This document shows, piece by piece, positions 31,681 through 44,440 of a stretch of 64,000 nucleotides of DNA. The notes below the pieces were generated by a model. That model was not told the DNA's origin and did not search any database. It saw nothing but the letters and a program-made list of their open reading frames with translations. Positions within the stretch are counted from its first letter, which is position 1, and the number at the start of each line of letters is the position of its first letter. The DNA is from Peromyscus leucopus (taxonomy: Eukaryota; Chordata; Mammalia; Rodentia; Cricetidae): assembly GCF_004664715.2 (NCBI RefSeq), contig NC_051073.1, forward strand, positions 61,675,379-61,739,378, given 5' to 3'. The position numbers and the translations under genes were made by a program.

Positions 31681-33871
31681 GAGACTGGCAGGAAGCAACC
31701 AGTTTCCCCAAAGCCCCTTGCAAAAATAGGGTGAGAAGGATCTCAGAGGGAGGGTTATGGGCTTCTCCTGGAAAAAAAAAAAAGAGGGGGACACAGGGGG
31801 AGACCCTAAGCTGGTCCTCTTACTTTACCACTTCAGCCGGGAGAGCGGGGAAGAAAGAATGTTTGTGTAAGATTCGAGACAAAAGACCATACCTCTTATT
31901 TGGTCTTTGCCCTAAAATTTTTTTCACCAATTGGGTTTCGGCCTCCGCCCCTATTTACAGAGCCTCAGTCTAAGACCCATAAGCTAAGCAGTACCCATAC
32001 CACCTTCCCATGGAGCTAGCCAAGTGACCCTTCCTCATAAGCATGACAAATTCCCAGTCCTAAACAGATGTGTGGCTACAGAGACTGATGAAATCTCAAG
32101 GACCTTCTCCCGTGTCATTAAGGCTCGTAATCCGTGCCTTCATTAATTTGAACAGCCTGAAACCGAGCTGTGTCCTGCTTCAAAAGCGGGCTTTCAGGGG
32201 GAGGAGGGCCTGAGTGGGCAGGGACTGTTCAGGGACTGGAAACCCAGGCTGGGAACTGAAGGGAGGGAGGAGAGGAAGCCGGAAGGAGCTAGTGGGATCT
32301 GAGTGGATAGGTTTGCTCTGAAGGCTGTGTGCTGCCTGCCTTAGGATGAAGGGTTTCCAGGCAAGATGTCTTGGGAGTCCGTTTTCCGGTCCAAGAGGAA
32401 TGTGGGCTGTGTAACGGTGGTTATGTCCCCTGCAGCTGGCCTCCTTGGGTCCATGTGGGGCAGTACAATTTTGTGAATTGCCCCCGCTCTCCTTGGCTGA
32501 GCAGAGGAGTGGTGGGATCTGGCGCCAGCCTGGGAATTCAGAATTTGGTGGCTGCCGGCTCTGTGGCCAGGAGAGAGGGGGCGTGGGAAAGGGGGTGTAG
32601 CTGGAGCTGCGGCAGACTGTGGCCTGAAGTTGGTGAGAGGCAATGAAAGCCGCTAACAAAGCTGCCCTCCCACTTCTTCAGGCTTCCACTCGCTCCTTTC
32701 TCTTTCCTGGATTTGAAAGGTGTGAGGATGGAAATGGAGCTGAGATCTGTCTCGGGGGCTGGGCAGAGTGAGATAGCATCTGAGGTGTTTGCACATCCCC
32801 ACACTCCCTTAGAAAAGAGAGATGGGAGTTTCCACTCAGCCCCAGGGCATCAATTCAGCGACAGACAGAGAAGATAAGGTCTGTATTGAAGCTGTCTGAA
32901 TCGAATTGCCTGGAGCCCAGAACTTTGTGGGAGGATGTCCCACTGCAGAAGGGAAGGACACAGGGAGAGAGGTTCCACCCGAGGGTGTTCACCGGCAGGA
33001 ATTGTCTGCCTACTCAGTGAAACCAGTTTCTCAGGTCTTACAGACCTACTACCATTGGAAGGCAGTCTCCCTACTTCCCCCTTTAAATAAAGGCAGCTCG
33101 TCATTTTGTCTCTTTTCACACTGCTGAGAGAATTTACTCTCTTGCTATGAAGCTCATAGGTCAGAACCCACAGCTGTGGTTCCTAGGTCAGCGGACATTT
33201 GCAAACTGGTTACCAGTCATTGAGAATGTAGAGGACTCAAAACCTACCGTGCACAAAGTAAAAGGAATGAAGACGTGCAAGGTTCCAGTTATTTTTTGCC
33301 TGACGCTTAAAAGGCCATACCACATTTCTCTGGGTGAAGCTATGTGATTTTAGCTGCTGTCACTAGGAAAAAAGCCAGAGGTTCAGTAAATGCCCGTCTG
33401 TGGCCTATAAATTTCATTTGACTGAAAGTATGTACTCACTTAGTTGAGCTTGTCTTTTGATTTGGAAAAGACAAGCTTTTGTTTTGCTTGTTTGTTTATA
33501 TTTTGGTTCTGTTGAGTACAGGACTGCTACAAAAATTAGAAGAACAATGTTTTTTTCTTCCCTACCTTGAAATCCGGTGTTAAGGGAAAATAATAAAAGA
33601 CCCACCCTTTTCTTATAAGGAAATAGAGGCGATAGGGTGAGGAGGAAAAAAGGAGAGTGATGTGTGTGTACAGCTGCTTTTTTGAAAGTGAAATAATGAC
33701 CTAAAACAGAAAGAGAAATAAATACCAGTGTGCATGTGTCTGAAGGACCGTAAATCACTGGTGTCACATTCTGTGGGGGAACTGGGCACTGCTGTGGCTA
33801 GCCAAACTGCCCTTTAAGCCTGAAGAAGTGGGTCAGTTTAAGAGACTTCTTTAGTTAGCTGAAAGTTTAAG

Positions 33872-34005
33872 AACAAGTCTTTAATCCCAGCACTCAGGAG
33901 GCAGAGGCAGGCGGATCTCTGAGTTTGTGGCCAGCCTTGGTCTACAGAGGGAGTTCCAGGACAGCCAGGACTACACAGAGAAACCCTGTCTCAAAAAAAA
34001 AAAAA
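33872..34005 (+). repeat. B1 SINE, 5' truncated
   Basis: Starts at CTTTAATCCCAGCACTCAGG and runs to AACCCTGTCTC plus an A tail. An A-rich CAAA tract to 34085 follows, then a B3. Confidence 0.92.
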
Positions 34006-34087
34006 CCCAAACAAACAAAACCAGAAACAAAACAGAAAGATAAAGCAAAACAAAAACAAACAAACAAAACAACAACAACAAAAACAT

Positions 34088-34285
34088 GCTGGGCCAGCAA
34101 GATGGCTCAGTGGGTAAAGGAGCTTGCTGCCAAGCCTGGTAACCCGAGTTTGATACCTGGAACCTACATAGGGGAAGGAGAGGACCAAATTGTCCTCTGA
34201 CCTCCACATGCAAGCAGTGTTGTGCACTCACTCACCACCACACTAAATAAATAGATATATAAATTTAACTTAAAAAAAAACAAAA
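34088..34285 (+). repeat. B3 SINE
   Basis: GGGCCAGCAAGATGGCTCAG, CTTGCTGCCAAGCCTGGTAA, CAAATTGTCCTCTGACCTCC and an AAATAAATA tail. Confidence 0.93.
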
Positions 34286-35589
34286 CTGTTTAAACTTCTT
34301 TCAGACTGACAGAGGAGATTTCAAGTCACCTGAAGCTGTATGTCTCACAGAATTTTGTGAATTAGTCCATGGAGCCCAGATCTTCCTAGAAGGATGCCAA
34401 TTTTAGGGCCCTCAGTTTTCCAGTCAACTTGTAGTTAACTTTGGATGTGTGGACGAGAACCCCTCTGGCGAGCCACACTGGTGTATGGCCGTATCCATGT
34501 CTTCGTATTTGATGCCCGATGCTGTCCTGTCTTTCCACTGAGACACTTCAGCAGGCTGAGCATCTCGAGGGGAGGGTGGGAATCCACAATTTAGTTGAGG
34601 TGAATCAATTCACTCATGAGGTACTGGGATTGCCCACTCACGGTCCTTTCAGAACAGGAGTAGTTAGTTTCCACTTGGCTCTAACATCAGAAGGTATGGA
34701 CCAGTTTCTGGAGAGTCACAGGGTATCCAAAGTCACCCTCCACTATATTTGTCTCAATTTTTTTTTTCCTATCTTTTCCCTGACTCCCTAACCAGGAGCC
34801 TTATGACTTGTGATACAGCTCACTTGATAAACTGCATTTAATGTGTGAAACCATGACACCAAGTTCCTTTAAAAAGGTGTTAATCACCTGGAAGAGGCTC
34901 CATAGGACACTTCAACTCACTACACAAGGGACAAAATCCACGTACCTTAACCATGAAAACTCAGTTCACCATTTGGCAATGATTTTTTTCCCCCAATATA
35001 CCTCTTGGTTCCCCCACCCCCATGGATACACCCTAATCTGGGAAGAGATACCACATACACATACTGTCCCCAACTGTACCTGACTTCCACGCCTCTCTTA
35101 ACTAGTGAGAAGTAATGGGGGGACACCAGCTCTGATCTGGATAACAGTAGTGAGTGCGGGACTGGAAATCCTACTTTGGGATAGAAAGTTTAAAATGCAG
35201 TCACCGTATCTGTTTGTTTATTTTCTTTCTAAGTAATTTAAAATAGACAAGCAGGTGAGTGTTGGGGATTATTCTAAGTGTATACAGTGGTGCTGTGGGC
35301 ACGCCTGACTCCAGAGCTGTTGATGTTCTAGTCCATGATGTTCATTTTGAGAACCTTAATTAACATAGTTCTCTTCTGCCCTGAAATTTTGCCCTCTCTT
35401 TTTTTTCAGATGATATTTTTTTTTATCAACCCTGCTGTACAGAGAGATATACACTGTGTCATAGGGTTATGAAGGACACACAGGGAGTATACAGTAGATC
35501 TAGAATCCACCCTGACAACTGCCTTACACACTGAACTTTTAATCACTTTCTGACAAATTCAATAACCCATTAACTCCAACTTGTGTTCT

Positions 35590-36080
35590 TTGTATACTTC
35601 TGGGTATGGGACCATCTCCTGGAGCATGGTGGACTTACTAAGAGCCACACCCTTAAAGACAACTGACTCTCCTTCCTGCAGTAACCGTTAACTGTTGGTA
35701 GTTCCTTAGTTAGGGGTGGGGACTCATGGACCTCTTCCCACTCCACACTAGAATGTTAGCTGGTTTGATATCGTACGGGCCTGTGCAGGCAACCACAGCT
35801 GTTATGAGTTCACGGGTACCATGGTCCCTGGTCCTGTCACATCCTGTTTGTTCTCTGGCTCTTAGAATCTTTCCGCCCCCTTCTTCCGTGATGGTCTCTG
35901 AGCCTTGTGGGGGGTGGGGGGCTGTGATATGGATGTACTATTTGTGGCTGAACACCCTGTGATCACTTATTCTCTGCACTTTGACCCGTTTGAGTTCTTG
36001 CATTAACCACCATTCACTGCGCAAACTTTTCTGATGAGCTGCACTAATCTACAGGTAGAGATATGAATTCCGAGGGTAGT
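35590..36080 (-). mobile_element. Rodent L1-type (Lx-like) 3' region, minus strand
   Basis: TATACTTCTGGGTATGGGAC, CCATCTCCTGGAGCATGGTG, GTTCCTTAGTTAGGGGTGGG, TAGAATCTTTCCGCCCCCTT and CACTTATTCTCTGCACTTTG follow the same family order as the copy at 21975-22560, with partial overlap. Confidence 0.6.
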
Positions 36081-37029
36081 TTGATACTGTGGCAATTTGG
36101 CAAAATAATAGTAGTAGTTTCACCTCTAAGGCTCAGGAGATTCACAAACATGGCTTCTTCGCCAGATTTGCAGTTATCAGACATAAATTCAAGCAGTTGG
36201 TTACCTGTGTAACGTCAGTGCCACTATTGCGCCCATGCATATCTTGCACCAGCGGTCGTTATTGCAGTTCACAGCTGAGTAAGAGCATTCATGACTTTAT
36301 CCTCCCAACAGCCCGCATAGTGCCTTTCAGTACTATAAAGTCTAGCCATCAGGGAAAAAGCTGCCTCGTCAGTACCCACATGATTTCTCCGCGTGCAGTG
36401 TGTCTCCATCCATAGGGTCATTCTGGCTTGCCCCATCTCTTAAAAACACTGCTCCTCTTCAGTAGCTGCAGGCCTTGTGCTCTCCTTCAGGTAAAACTCC
36501 AGGCCCAGTCTAGCCATTCCCAAAGAGTCCTGGAGAGGCGAGGGGCTGAAACCTGGAAACAGGAGGGAAAGGCTGAGGGGTTGGGAGGGCCTTCTCAAAC
36601 AGAAGTGCTAAAGGGAAGTTAGAACCAGAAGGAAGCCCAATTCGTTACATTTTTCTAGAGGAGGAAAAAGACTGACCAGCTATTAGTAGCAGGACTGGAA
36701 TGCCTTCCCAGGATTCCTTCCTCTACTCCGTCTCTGGGCATATAGCATCTCTTCACCAGGATGCCACTGAGAAGTGCAGGCATCACTCCCCAGTGGAAGC
36801 CCGGATGTTGACTGTGGAGTGCTTTGTTGTTCTTGGAGGCAATGGTCCAGTCTGCCTGGCCTTTAGAATCGAATGGCCTGGTTTGCTATTAAGACTCTTC
36901 TATCCAAAGATAAGACAATGTATGCCAGCATAGCTCTTTATCATTCCTAGTAAATATTCGTATAATCTTCTTGTTCGTTTTGACCTCTGGTTCAGTTCAT
37001 TCAAAAGATAACCCTTTTTCTTGTCTAGT

Positions 37030-37300
37030 TATTTATTTATGACAGACTTACTATGTTGCCCAGGTTAGCCTCAAATTCCTAGGCTCAACCCATTCTCCTG
37101 CCTCATCCTCCTAACTCAACCTTCCAAAGAGCCAGAACCACCAGCATATGTTCTTTTTTGTTTGTTTTGTTTTTTGGGACAGGGATTCTCTGTGTAGCTT
37201 TAGAGCCTGTCCTGGATCTCGCTCTGTAGACCAGGCTGGCCTCGAACTCACAGAGATCTGCCTGGTGCTGCCCGGCCCCAGCATGCATTCTTAATGTATA
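37030..37300 (-). repeat. Old B1-type SINE interrupted by a younger B1
   Basis: The older antisense element spans GACAGACTTACTATGTTGCC (37041) to CCAGAACCACCAGCATATGT (to about 37150). The younger antisense B1 occupies about 37155-37275 (GGGACAGGGATTCTCTGTGT to GGTGCTGCCCGG). The imperfect target duplication CCAGCATATGTTCTT / CCAGCATGCATTCTT flanks it. Confidence 0.8.
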
Positions 37301-37439
37301 TTCTTTCAGGTGGACATGAATCCAAGAAATACATTCCTCTCGTTCCATCTTCGATTGCACCTGGTTTTATGTAATACTTAGTATTCTAATCCCCTTGACA
37401 AATGTTTAGGAGTTGACCACCCATTAGCCCTGACCTAGA

Positions 37440-37560
37440 TACCTGGGAGAGGATGGGAATCATGATGGTGCTTACTACAGTGGGCTGCTGTGAGGATCAG
37501 TTAAGATAATGTCTGTACAGGCCTTAGCATAGCACCAGGCACAGAACATGCTTTTAACTG
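37440..37560 (-). repeat. MIR element fragment
   Basis: GTGAGGATCAGTTAAGATAA and GCCTTAGCATAGCACCAGGC are conserved antisense MIR blocks. Confidence 0.65.
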
Positions 37561-37867
37561 CATAGGACCGCTATTGGTGACGCAGTACACTAGACGCAGA
37601 CTCTGGCCCCTCCCTCGTAATGGTGTAAACCTGCATTCCTAAACTATGTAATGGTCTTGGCTCAGGCCATCGCCACAGTGTTTCAATGCTGTGGAGCTGT
37701 CAAAACGGGGAACAGAAATTTGTCATTTGCTTGTAAAAATAATTAAATCAATTTTAAAACCTTTGAATACTGCTGGTGTCATAATAATTTTATCCCATAA
37801 AAGAGTCAACCAAAGACCGAGAACCCTAAGCGACCCCACGTAGTCCTTCTTTTGTGCAGAAACGCGG

Positions 37868-37935
37868 GGTATTATTTTGTTTTTGCTGGAGATGGAAGCC
37901 AGGGCCTCACGTATGCTAGGCAAACACTCTGCCCC
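37868..37935 (-). repeat. ID-type SINE fragment
   Basis: CTGGAGATGGAAGCCAGGGC and TATGCTAGGCAAACACTCTG are the antisense ID body. Confidence 0.65.
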
Positions 37936-38961
37936 ATCACATCCTTTTAGAAGTTTAGATCCTGAGAACCCATATCCCCTAAAAAGAAAAAGCCGTGTTT
38001 CTCCTGCCCCTTGACCTCAGCTAGCACTCTAACAGTGCCCCTGGTGCAGCTGGTGGGTCCTGTACATCCTTTGTTGCATCTTCTGACTGTATCAGCCTAG
38101 GTTGGAAAACAAAAACAAACTACCCCCCCCACTCACTCCCACCCCAGCTATTAGTGCAGCCCCTGAGCTTCTGGATGTTCAGCTGGAGTTTGGACTCGAT
38201 CACCTATATAGTTCACAGGTGAGGGACAAGGTGGCTTGGCTCCCTGCCTGGTCTCATTCAGTGACTCATGGGACTCATCTTTCCACTGTTCAGAGGAGGC
38301 TGCACAACTTTCTGTGTGATACTTCCGGGACGGAGGAGGGCCCTGGTTACACCCTGAAGTGGCTGAGAGGCTGCCAATGGCTTTGACCGTCAAAGAGTTT
38401 CTGAGCTGGTTCTTCCACATTCTTCCTGCCCCTCTGGTGACCACTTCTCGGAAACCCAAGTTGGAAGGAAGGGAAACCCCTTCCGTTGCTGGGCTGAAGC
38501 GGCAGCTCTTTGGTTTGCAGCTGTCTGCTCTTCCCTGGGGTCGAGAGGCTGCTGGCAAGCGTTTCCTCTCACGGAGCAACTGGTGCATCCCCAGATCCCA
38601 GGACATTCTTAGTGTCCCCACTTCCTGCACTAGAATCTGCATATTGTTATGGATAGAGGGGTGTTGTCTTCTCTAGCCACGGGGGACCCAAGCTTCACCA
38701 AGCAGTGGACAGTCCACGTCTGCCAGTTTGCGCAGCCCGGGCTCACACTAACTAGTGCTGCGAATCCTCTCTCGAAGCAGAAGTGGCCAAGTGTGGTCAC
38801 TCAGGGCTGTGGCAGACATGCTAGTCTCAGCCCCCAGTCCCTAACAGCTTGTTATTTAATAAGCTCCCCGTGTGACGGTAGAGCTCCCAGGCGTGAGACA
38901 CAAAGGCCTAGTACCGACCTGGTGGGAAACCACGTTTCCTCTCTGGAGTCGCTTCTTTTTG

Positions 38962-39026
38962 GTTTGTCCTTTTTTTCTCTCTTCTCTTTCCATCCCCCCC
39001 TATCTCCTCCCTCTCCCTTCCCCCAG
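38962..39026 (+). other. Strong pyrimidine tract ending in CAG (splice-acceptor-like)
   Basis: Sixty-five bases of nearly pure pyrimidine end in CCCCCAG at 39020-39026, a good match to a mammalian acceptor. The sequence after it reads open for 32 codons in one frame (LLKERAFCEKAIS...), which I do not recognise as kalirin. It is either a cryptic acceptor or an unused tract. Confidence 0.35.
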
Positions 39027-39396
39027 CTTCTGAAAGAAAGAGCATTCTGTGAGAAGGCCATCTCTCCCCTGGGGAATTCTCGTTTAGGGAAGTTAAGGAG
39101 GCCTCCTTGTCATTCACCGCCCTGAGCTGGGGGGGTGGGAGGGGAAGCAGGATAGGAGAGGAACCAGGAATCAGGAACCCTCGGTGCCCTGGAGTCCAGG
39201 AAGGGAGGTGAGGGCATCTCACTCAGTAAGTACTGTGTTGCTTCCGATTATTTTCCTTACTGCGTTCAACAACAAAACCAAACGTTAGAAAAAAACATCG
39301 CCGCTCATGGTTCACCTCTTTCTGGGCAAATTGACTGCTTTCGAACTTGCTTTTACTTCACCCCGTGAACGTCTTCCAATGTGGACATTAGGATTT

Positions 39397-39546
39397 TTGT
39401 TTTGTTTTTTTTCGAGGCAGGGTTTCCTCTGGGTCACCCAGGCCGAACTGAAACTCAATCTGTAGACCAGGCTGGCCTTGAACTCAAGAGATCCGCCTGC
39501 CTCTGCCTCTGTACTGGGATTAAAGGCCTGTGTCACACCACCCAGC
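39397..39546 (-). repeat. B1 SINE
   Basis: Antisense copy from a T-rich tail and CGAGGCAGGGTTTCCTCTGG to CTGTGTCACACCACCCAGCA. Confidence 0.92.
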
Positions 39547-40035
39547 AGGATTTTTTTTTCCCCCAGTGATAGTGATGGAACCCAGAGTCATTCACATGCA
39601 GGGCAAGGATACTATCTGTAAGTGATGTCCCCCACCCTCCAGGATATCTGGGTGGCTAAGGAGCTGCACCGCAAACAGGCTGGAGCTTGAGAACTGTTGT
39701 TGTGAGTTTCGTAGCAGTTGGGAAGTGAATGAGGGAGGGCCCTGGGTCAGGACAACTCAGATATTTCTGAGTTGCTCAGACTGTGTGGACACACTGGTGC
39801 CTGGCCTGGAGTGTTCCTGCCTTCCTTAGCGTCCATGTCTGCAGAGGGATGATTTTCTCCACGTAGGCCTGTCCCCTCAGGAGATCTATAAACTCTGGAG
39901 GCTGGAGTTGCAGGGCTGACCCTCCCGCCTCTCCTCAGTCATGTGATTGATTTCAAAAAGCAAGTTCAAGAGTTTTGTGTTTCTTTTCTTTGAGACATTT
40001 CTTGAAATACAGGTCATTAAATCTATGTAAATGAG

Positions 40036-40155
40036 GGCTGAAGAGATGGCTTAGTGGTTAAGAGCACTGGCTGCTATTCCAGAGGATTTGAGTTCAATTC
40101 CCACCACCCACATGGCAGCTCACAGCTGTCTGTGACTCCAGTTCCATAGGGGAAA
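40036..40155 (+). repeat. B2/B3-type SINE, 3' truncated
   Basis: GGCTGAAGAGATGGCTTAGT to CTGTGACTCCAGTTCCATAG. The 17-base target duplication AAATCYATGTAAATGAG (one mismatch) lies at 40019-40035 and 40156-40172. Confidence 0.95.
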
Positions 40156-43100
40156 AAATCCATGTAAATGAGAAGGAAGTTTCAATTTTTTTTCTGTGTA
40201 GAAAAAAATATATAAATGAAAAAAATTTTCAATAGAGGCAAATGAAGATAATAATTCCATCACCTAAAGATAACAACTTCTAGTGTATGTGTGTGTATTC
40301 ACCGGAGTTACAAAATATCCTAGATTTTGAGACCAAATTACTAAACCATTGGTAGCTTGAGATGGACCATAGTGATCCCTCCATAGAAGGAACTAGACTT
40401 GGAACTTCCTACTTTATTTGAATACTGTTAGCTCTCAAACCAGAGACCAACAGCAAACCGAGGTGCCTATTTAACACCATCAAAGGCCACCAGATTCTCC
40501 CAGCATCCCTCAGTTCCTGCCTGTTTCAGGGTATGGCTGGCATACGCTGCCTCTTATCCTGAGCTTTCCAACCTAGAGGCTGCTGTCCTTCCGAGTTCTC
40601 TCTAGACTCTCCCAGAAGTCTCTGCCTCTGGCTATGTTCTCCCTCATATCTACAATAAACCTTTCCCACAGTCATGTGCTCCTTTTGTTCTTTTATTTAT
40701 TTTTTCCACCTGGTGCTGAAACCCAGGTCTGCTTTGATATGTTAAATGGGCACCTCAGTTAGCCATTTGTCCCGGGTTTGAGACCTAACAAAATCCACTA
40801 GGTGCTTTTTAATCTTATATCAATATGAACTGTTCATATTTAATCAATCTCCCTATTTCAAGCAATTTCTCGATTTTTGCTCTAAACAGTATTGTAAATG
40901 ACACACGCCCATACCTGCTTCCCAAGGACAGATTCCTAGAAAGAGGGTTCTTCACTTCAGGGATATCTGAATTTGGAGACTCGTGTATTGCCGGTAGCTT
41001 CAGGGCGTTTGAAAAGAACAACGAGCTGGTTTGTTTGGGATTATGAAAAGCACCCTCTGGAACTTGGAATTTCACGGCTCCCCACTGTTTACTTCTGTTT
41101 ACATTTTCTGAATTAGCTTAATTCTTTTATATGAGAAAAATGCCCCGGCTCGAAGTACAACAAACTAATACCTTTGATTCTTGGGATATGTACTAATAGA
41201 CAGTGTAAAAATAGAACTGCATTTTGCGGTTCTGGATTGCAAGGTGATAGATTGCAGTAGTTGAGAGGCTGAGTGTAGGCATCACGGTGAATATGAATGC
41301 CTGATCAACTGCTTTTCTATGTGACCTTGTACAAATTACATAAATACATTCTTTTTCTTGGTTTCTTTTTCTGGAAAGTAGAAATGACCATGGAATCTAC
41401 TCATGGATATATATTTTTTTTTCAAAGCCTGGGTGAATTAACATATATAAACCACTCAGGCCTGGCTTGTTGTAAGTGCTAGGGTTGGGTTGTTATGGCG
41501 CATCCAGAAGTCCCTGCCGACTGGGCCAAGGGTCATGTTCAAATGATTTCGGCAGTTCCTTAATCCCGTGGAAAGTTAAGGTGTACACCATCTGTGTCAT
41601 TCCAAAACTCTGGAGATACCGGTAGTCGACAGTGCTCGTAGAAAATTCAAGGTGCTTCCATGCTCCCAGATATTCTGCAGCTGGGCTCGGGAGCCGATCC
41701 ATAGTGTGAAACAGTTACACCAAACAGATGGAAGAGAGAATTGGTCACTAAAGGCTGACATTCTGAGCTCCTATCCTGATCGCTAGTTAATGTAATTAAG
41801 CAGAAACTAATGGGATCGTCCGGGAGCTGTCCCAAGGGATGGAAGGCAGGTACGGGCTTTTAATGGGCTGGGATTTCATGTGAATAAAGGAACATTCAGA
41901 GGACCACAAAGAAAGCAGGCAGACATGCCTTCTAGAGCTGTGCTGTCCAGTCTATTGGTCTCCCCCTAGGTTTCTGAGGGCTTGGAATGAAACTAGTTCA
42001 GACTGGGATGTGCCTCTGCGGCACACACCAGGTTTCAAAGGCACGGTACCAAAAAAAGAAAAAAAAAAAAAAAGTGATGTGTGAAGCGCTTGGATCCTAA
42101 CATGGATTCCATGTTAAGATGGAGATAATATTTTGCAGGTAATTACTGTGTTGAGTACCATACATTGCGCTTTCGCCTCTTTCTATTTTTTGATGAAAAC
42201 TGAGGAAATGATATCGTGTTAACTACAGCAGATTACTTGGCCTTTGAAAGGAGGGTAGTGAGAAACAGAATGGACCTGCTCTTTTTGTCTGGGGAGATAG
42301 AGAGAGTAGATGGACTGGATCAGGCTAAGGGGGAAACCAAGCTCTGTGGAAAAAAATCTAGGACAACAGGGACCCAGCGAACTGGAATTTCCTCCTAGGT
42401 TCCTGGAACCGTGCCTTAGCCAAAAATTTTTCCTGTGGTAACCGCTTACACCTGGTGTTCACAAATGTCTACAGGGATTCTGGGGACCCTCTACCATTCA
42501 GGGACACAAGTCCACCTAAAAGCACAACTTGGTTCTCAACAACCAGGAGCTAAGAGCTAGGCCTAGCTGGCCCTATTCTATCACAGTCCGCCTGAGTGGC
42601 CTGGTGCAGCCAAGCAAGGCCAGAGACTTTGAGACTCCCAAGGGGCCTCCTATGACCCCTCCAGGCCAAATGAAAGGGAAGGTCAATGTTAATCTGAGGC
42701 CAGACCTGGGCACCCATCGTGGTCCAGTCAAACTGAAGACTATGAGGTCTTCACAGAGGCCTAGGAAGGCCTGGGGCTCCCAGGGTGTGTCTGACTCCTG
42801 GTCATGGGTGATTCCTCCAAGGACTGGGAGATAAACAGAAACCAAAGCAGAATAAAGCTCCTCCCTCATCTAGTGACAATGTGGATGGAGCCATGGACTA
42901 GGTTCCTCTCCGTGGGTGTCTTTTACAAGCATACATTTTCTAGGTGCTCTCAAGTGAAAAATAAAAATAAATGGGACACTGAGAATGTCCCTTAACACAG
43001 GGTAGAGATGGATTTTATTTGGGCAACCAAGGCCATGTCTGAGAGGGTGACATGAATATCAAAAGTTTTGTTGCTACCTTTCGTTGGATCCCTAAGTACA

Positions 43101-43254
43101 CACTGCACTCTGGGCCACATTGAGAGAGTCTTTCCAAAAGGCCTTGCTAAGTATTATGAAAAAACACAAAGGATGCACAAAGAGCGGAAGGCCTGATGGC
43201 TGTGTAGAGTCTTTGGGCACCTTCCTTGAAGCTAGTTTGTTTCAGTAGCTCAGA

Positions 43255-43365
43255 GAGGCGGGGCACAGTGTCTGACCACAGTCCCAGTACTGGGATGATC
43301 ACCCAAGCCCAGGAGGTCAAGGCTAGCCTGGGCAACACAGGGAGGTCCCATCTCAGCAAAGAAGG
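43255..43365 (+). repeat. Proto-B1 type SINE
   Basis: GGCGGGGCACAGTGTCTGAC, CCCAGGAGGTCAAGGCTAGC and CTGGGCAACACAGGGAGGTC, an old Alu-like monomer. Confidence 0.75.
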
Positions 43366-43796
43366 GAAACAAGAGCTCACGTGAATTCTCTGCTCTGCAA
43401 ACCCCTGAGCATCTTTGTTCTCTGGCCTCAGGGTCATGGTGGAGCTTTTACTTCCTGCTTCATGACCTCGGTCCCTGTGGAACTGTCAGCCTGTGACCCG
43501 AACCCCACAGTAGATAACCATTCTATCCGGAGCAGATATCTCTAGCAGAGTCCCATTCACTGTCTCCCACCCTTGGCCCTTCCTGGCCGTCTTGAGCTCC
43601 TGTCCCGAGGTTTCGTCATCCACGGCTGCTGTCTCTTGCAGCACCCTCCACACACACACTAGGCATGACCCACATCCCAGCTGTGGCTAAACCCTCCTCT
43701 TCTGGTAAGTCGTAGATGCGATTGTGGATCGTTGTTGGAAGTCAGTTCTGAGATCTTGCCCAGTTCCTGTTCCCTAAGAGGCCTTAGAAGGCCGAG

Positions 43797-43990
43797 AGAG
43801 GGCTAGAGACATGGCACAGTGGTTTAAGAACACAGACTGCTCTCCCAGAGGAGTGGACTTTGATTCCCAGCACCCGCGTGGCAGCTCACAACCGTCTGTA
43901 ACTCCAGCTCTAGGGCGTCTGACGCCCTCTTCTGGTCTCCACGGTTACTGCACACATGCGGTACACAGCCGTACATGAAGGAGCCAGAGA
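43797..43990 (+). repeat. B2/B3-type SINE
   Basis: GGGCTAGAGACATGGCACAG, CAGCACCCGCGTGGCAGCTC and CTGACGCCCTCTTCTGGTCT. The last block is the B2-borne sequence known to give CTCF-like motifs in rodents. Confidence 0.9.
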
Positions 43991-44095
43991 TAACCTTACT
44001 TGTTCACTTGGGTTCTACTGGGGGCAGAAACCTCAGCAGCCCTTGTGAAGTCTGTTTCAGCCTTTCTAGTTTTTTATTTTCAGTTTCGTGATTTT

Positions 44096-44110
44096 TTTTT
44101 GGGGGGGGGG
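44096..44110. repeat. Poly-T / poly-G junction
   Basis: Eight T directly followed by ten G. Confidence 0.85.
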
Positions 44111-44415
44111 TTTGGAAATCCTGCCCCTTTCCCGTTTACCTTTCAGCCTAACACCAAATAGTGCCGAGAGTGTCAGCAGCCATCCCTGCTGGAGTGACTG
44201 CATCTCTCCTCTCATAGCCAGTGATCCAGCTCAGTCCCAGGGAGGGGGTCAGGTCTAAATTTATCTCTGACCCTTCTGCCAGCCAGGCAAGCCAGAGCTG
44301 TGAGAGAAAAACCAGAGCTGGACCGTTTCCAGGGTGTGGATATGTGTGGGAGGCGGAAGGGAAGGTGGGTGAGCCTTCCCAACAGTCCAGCCAGACTGGG
44401 AGAAGATGAGGAGGA

Positions 44416-44440
44416 GGTAGGTCGGTCGGTCGGTCGGGTG
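44416..44440. repeat. (GGTC)n short tandem repeat
   Basis: About five GGTC units following AGGAGGTA. Confidence 0.85.

Noticed and set aside
32180..32659. Minus-strand 159-codon ORF
   Set aside because: Pro/Ser-rich low-complexity translation of a purine-rich + strand, with no family match and no start context.
38151..39125. Overlapping 158- and 163-codon ORFs on both strands
   Set aside because: No recognisable domain, both strands open at once in GC-rich sequence, and no promoter or splice context for a separate gene.
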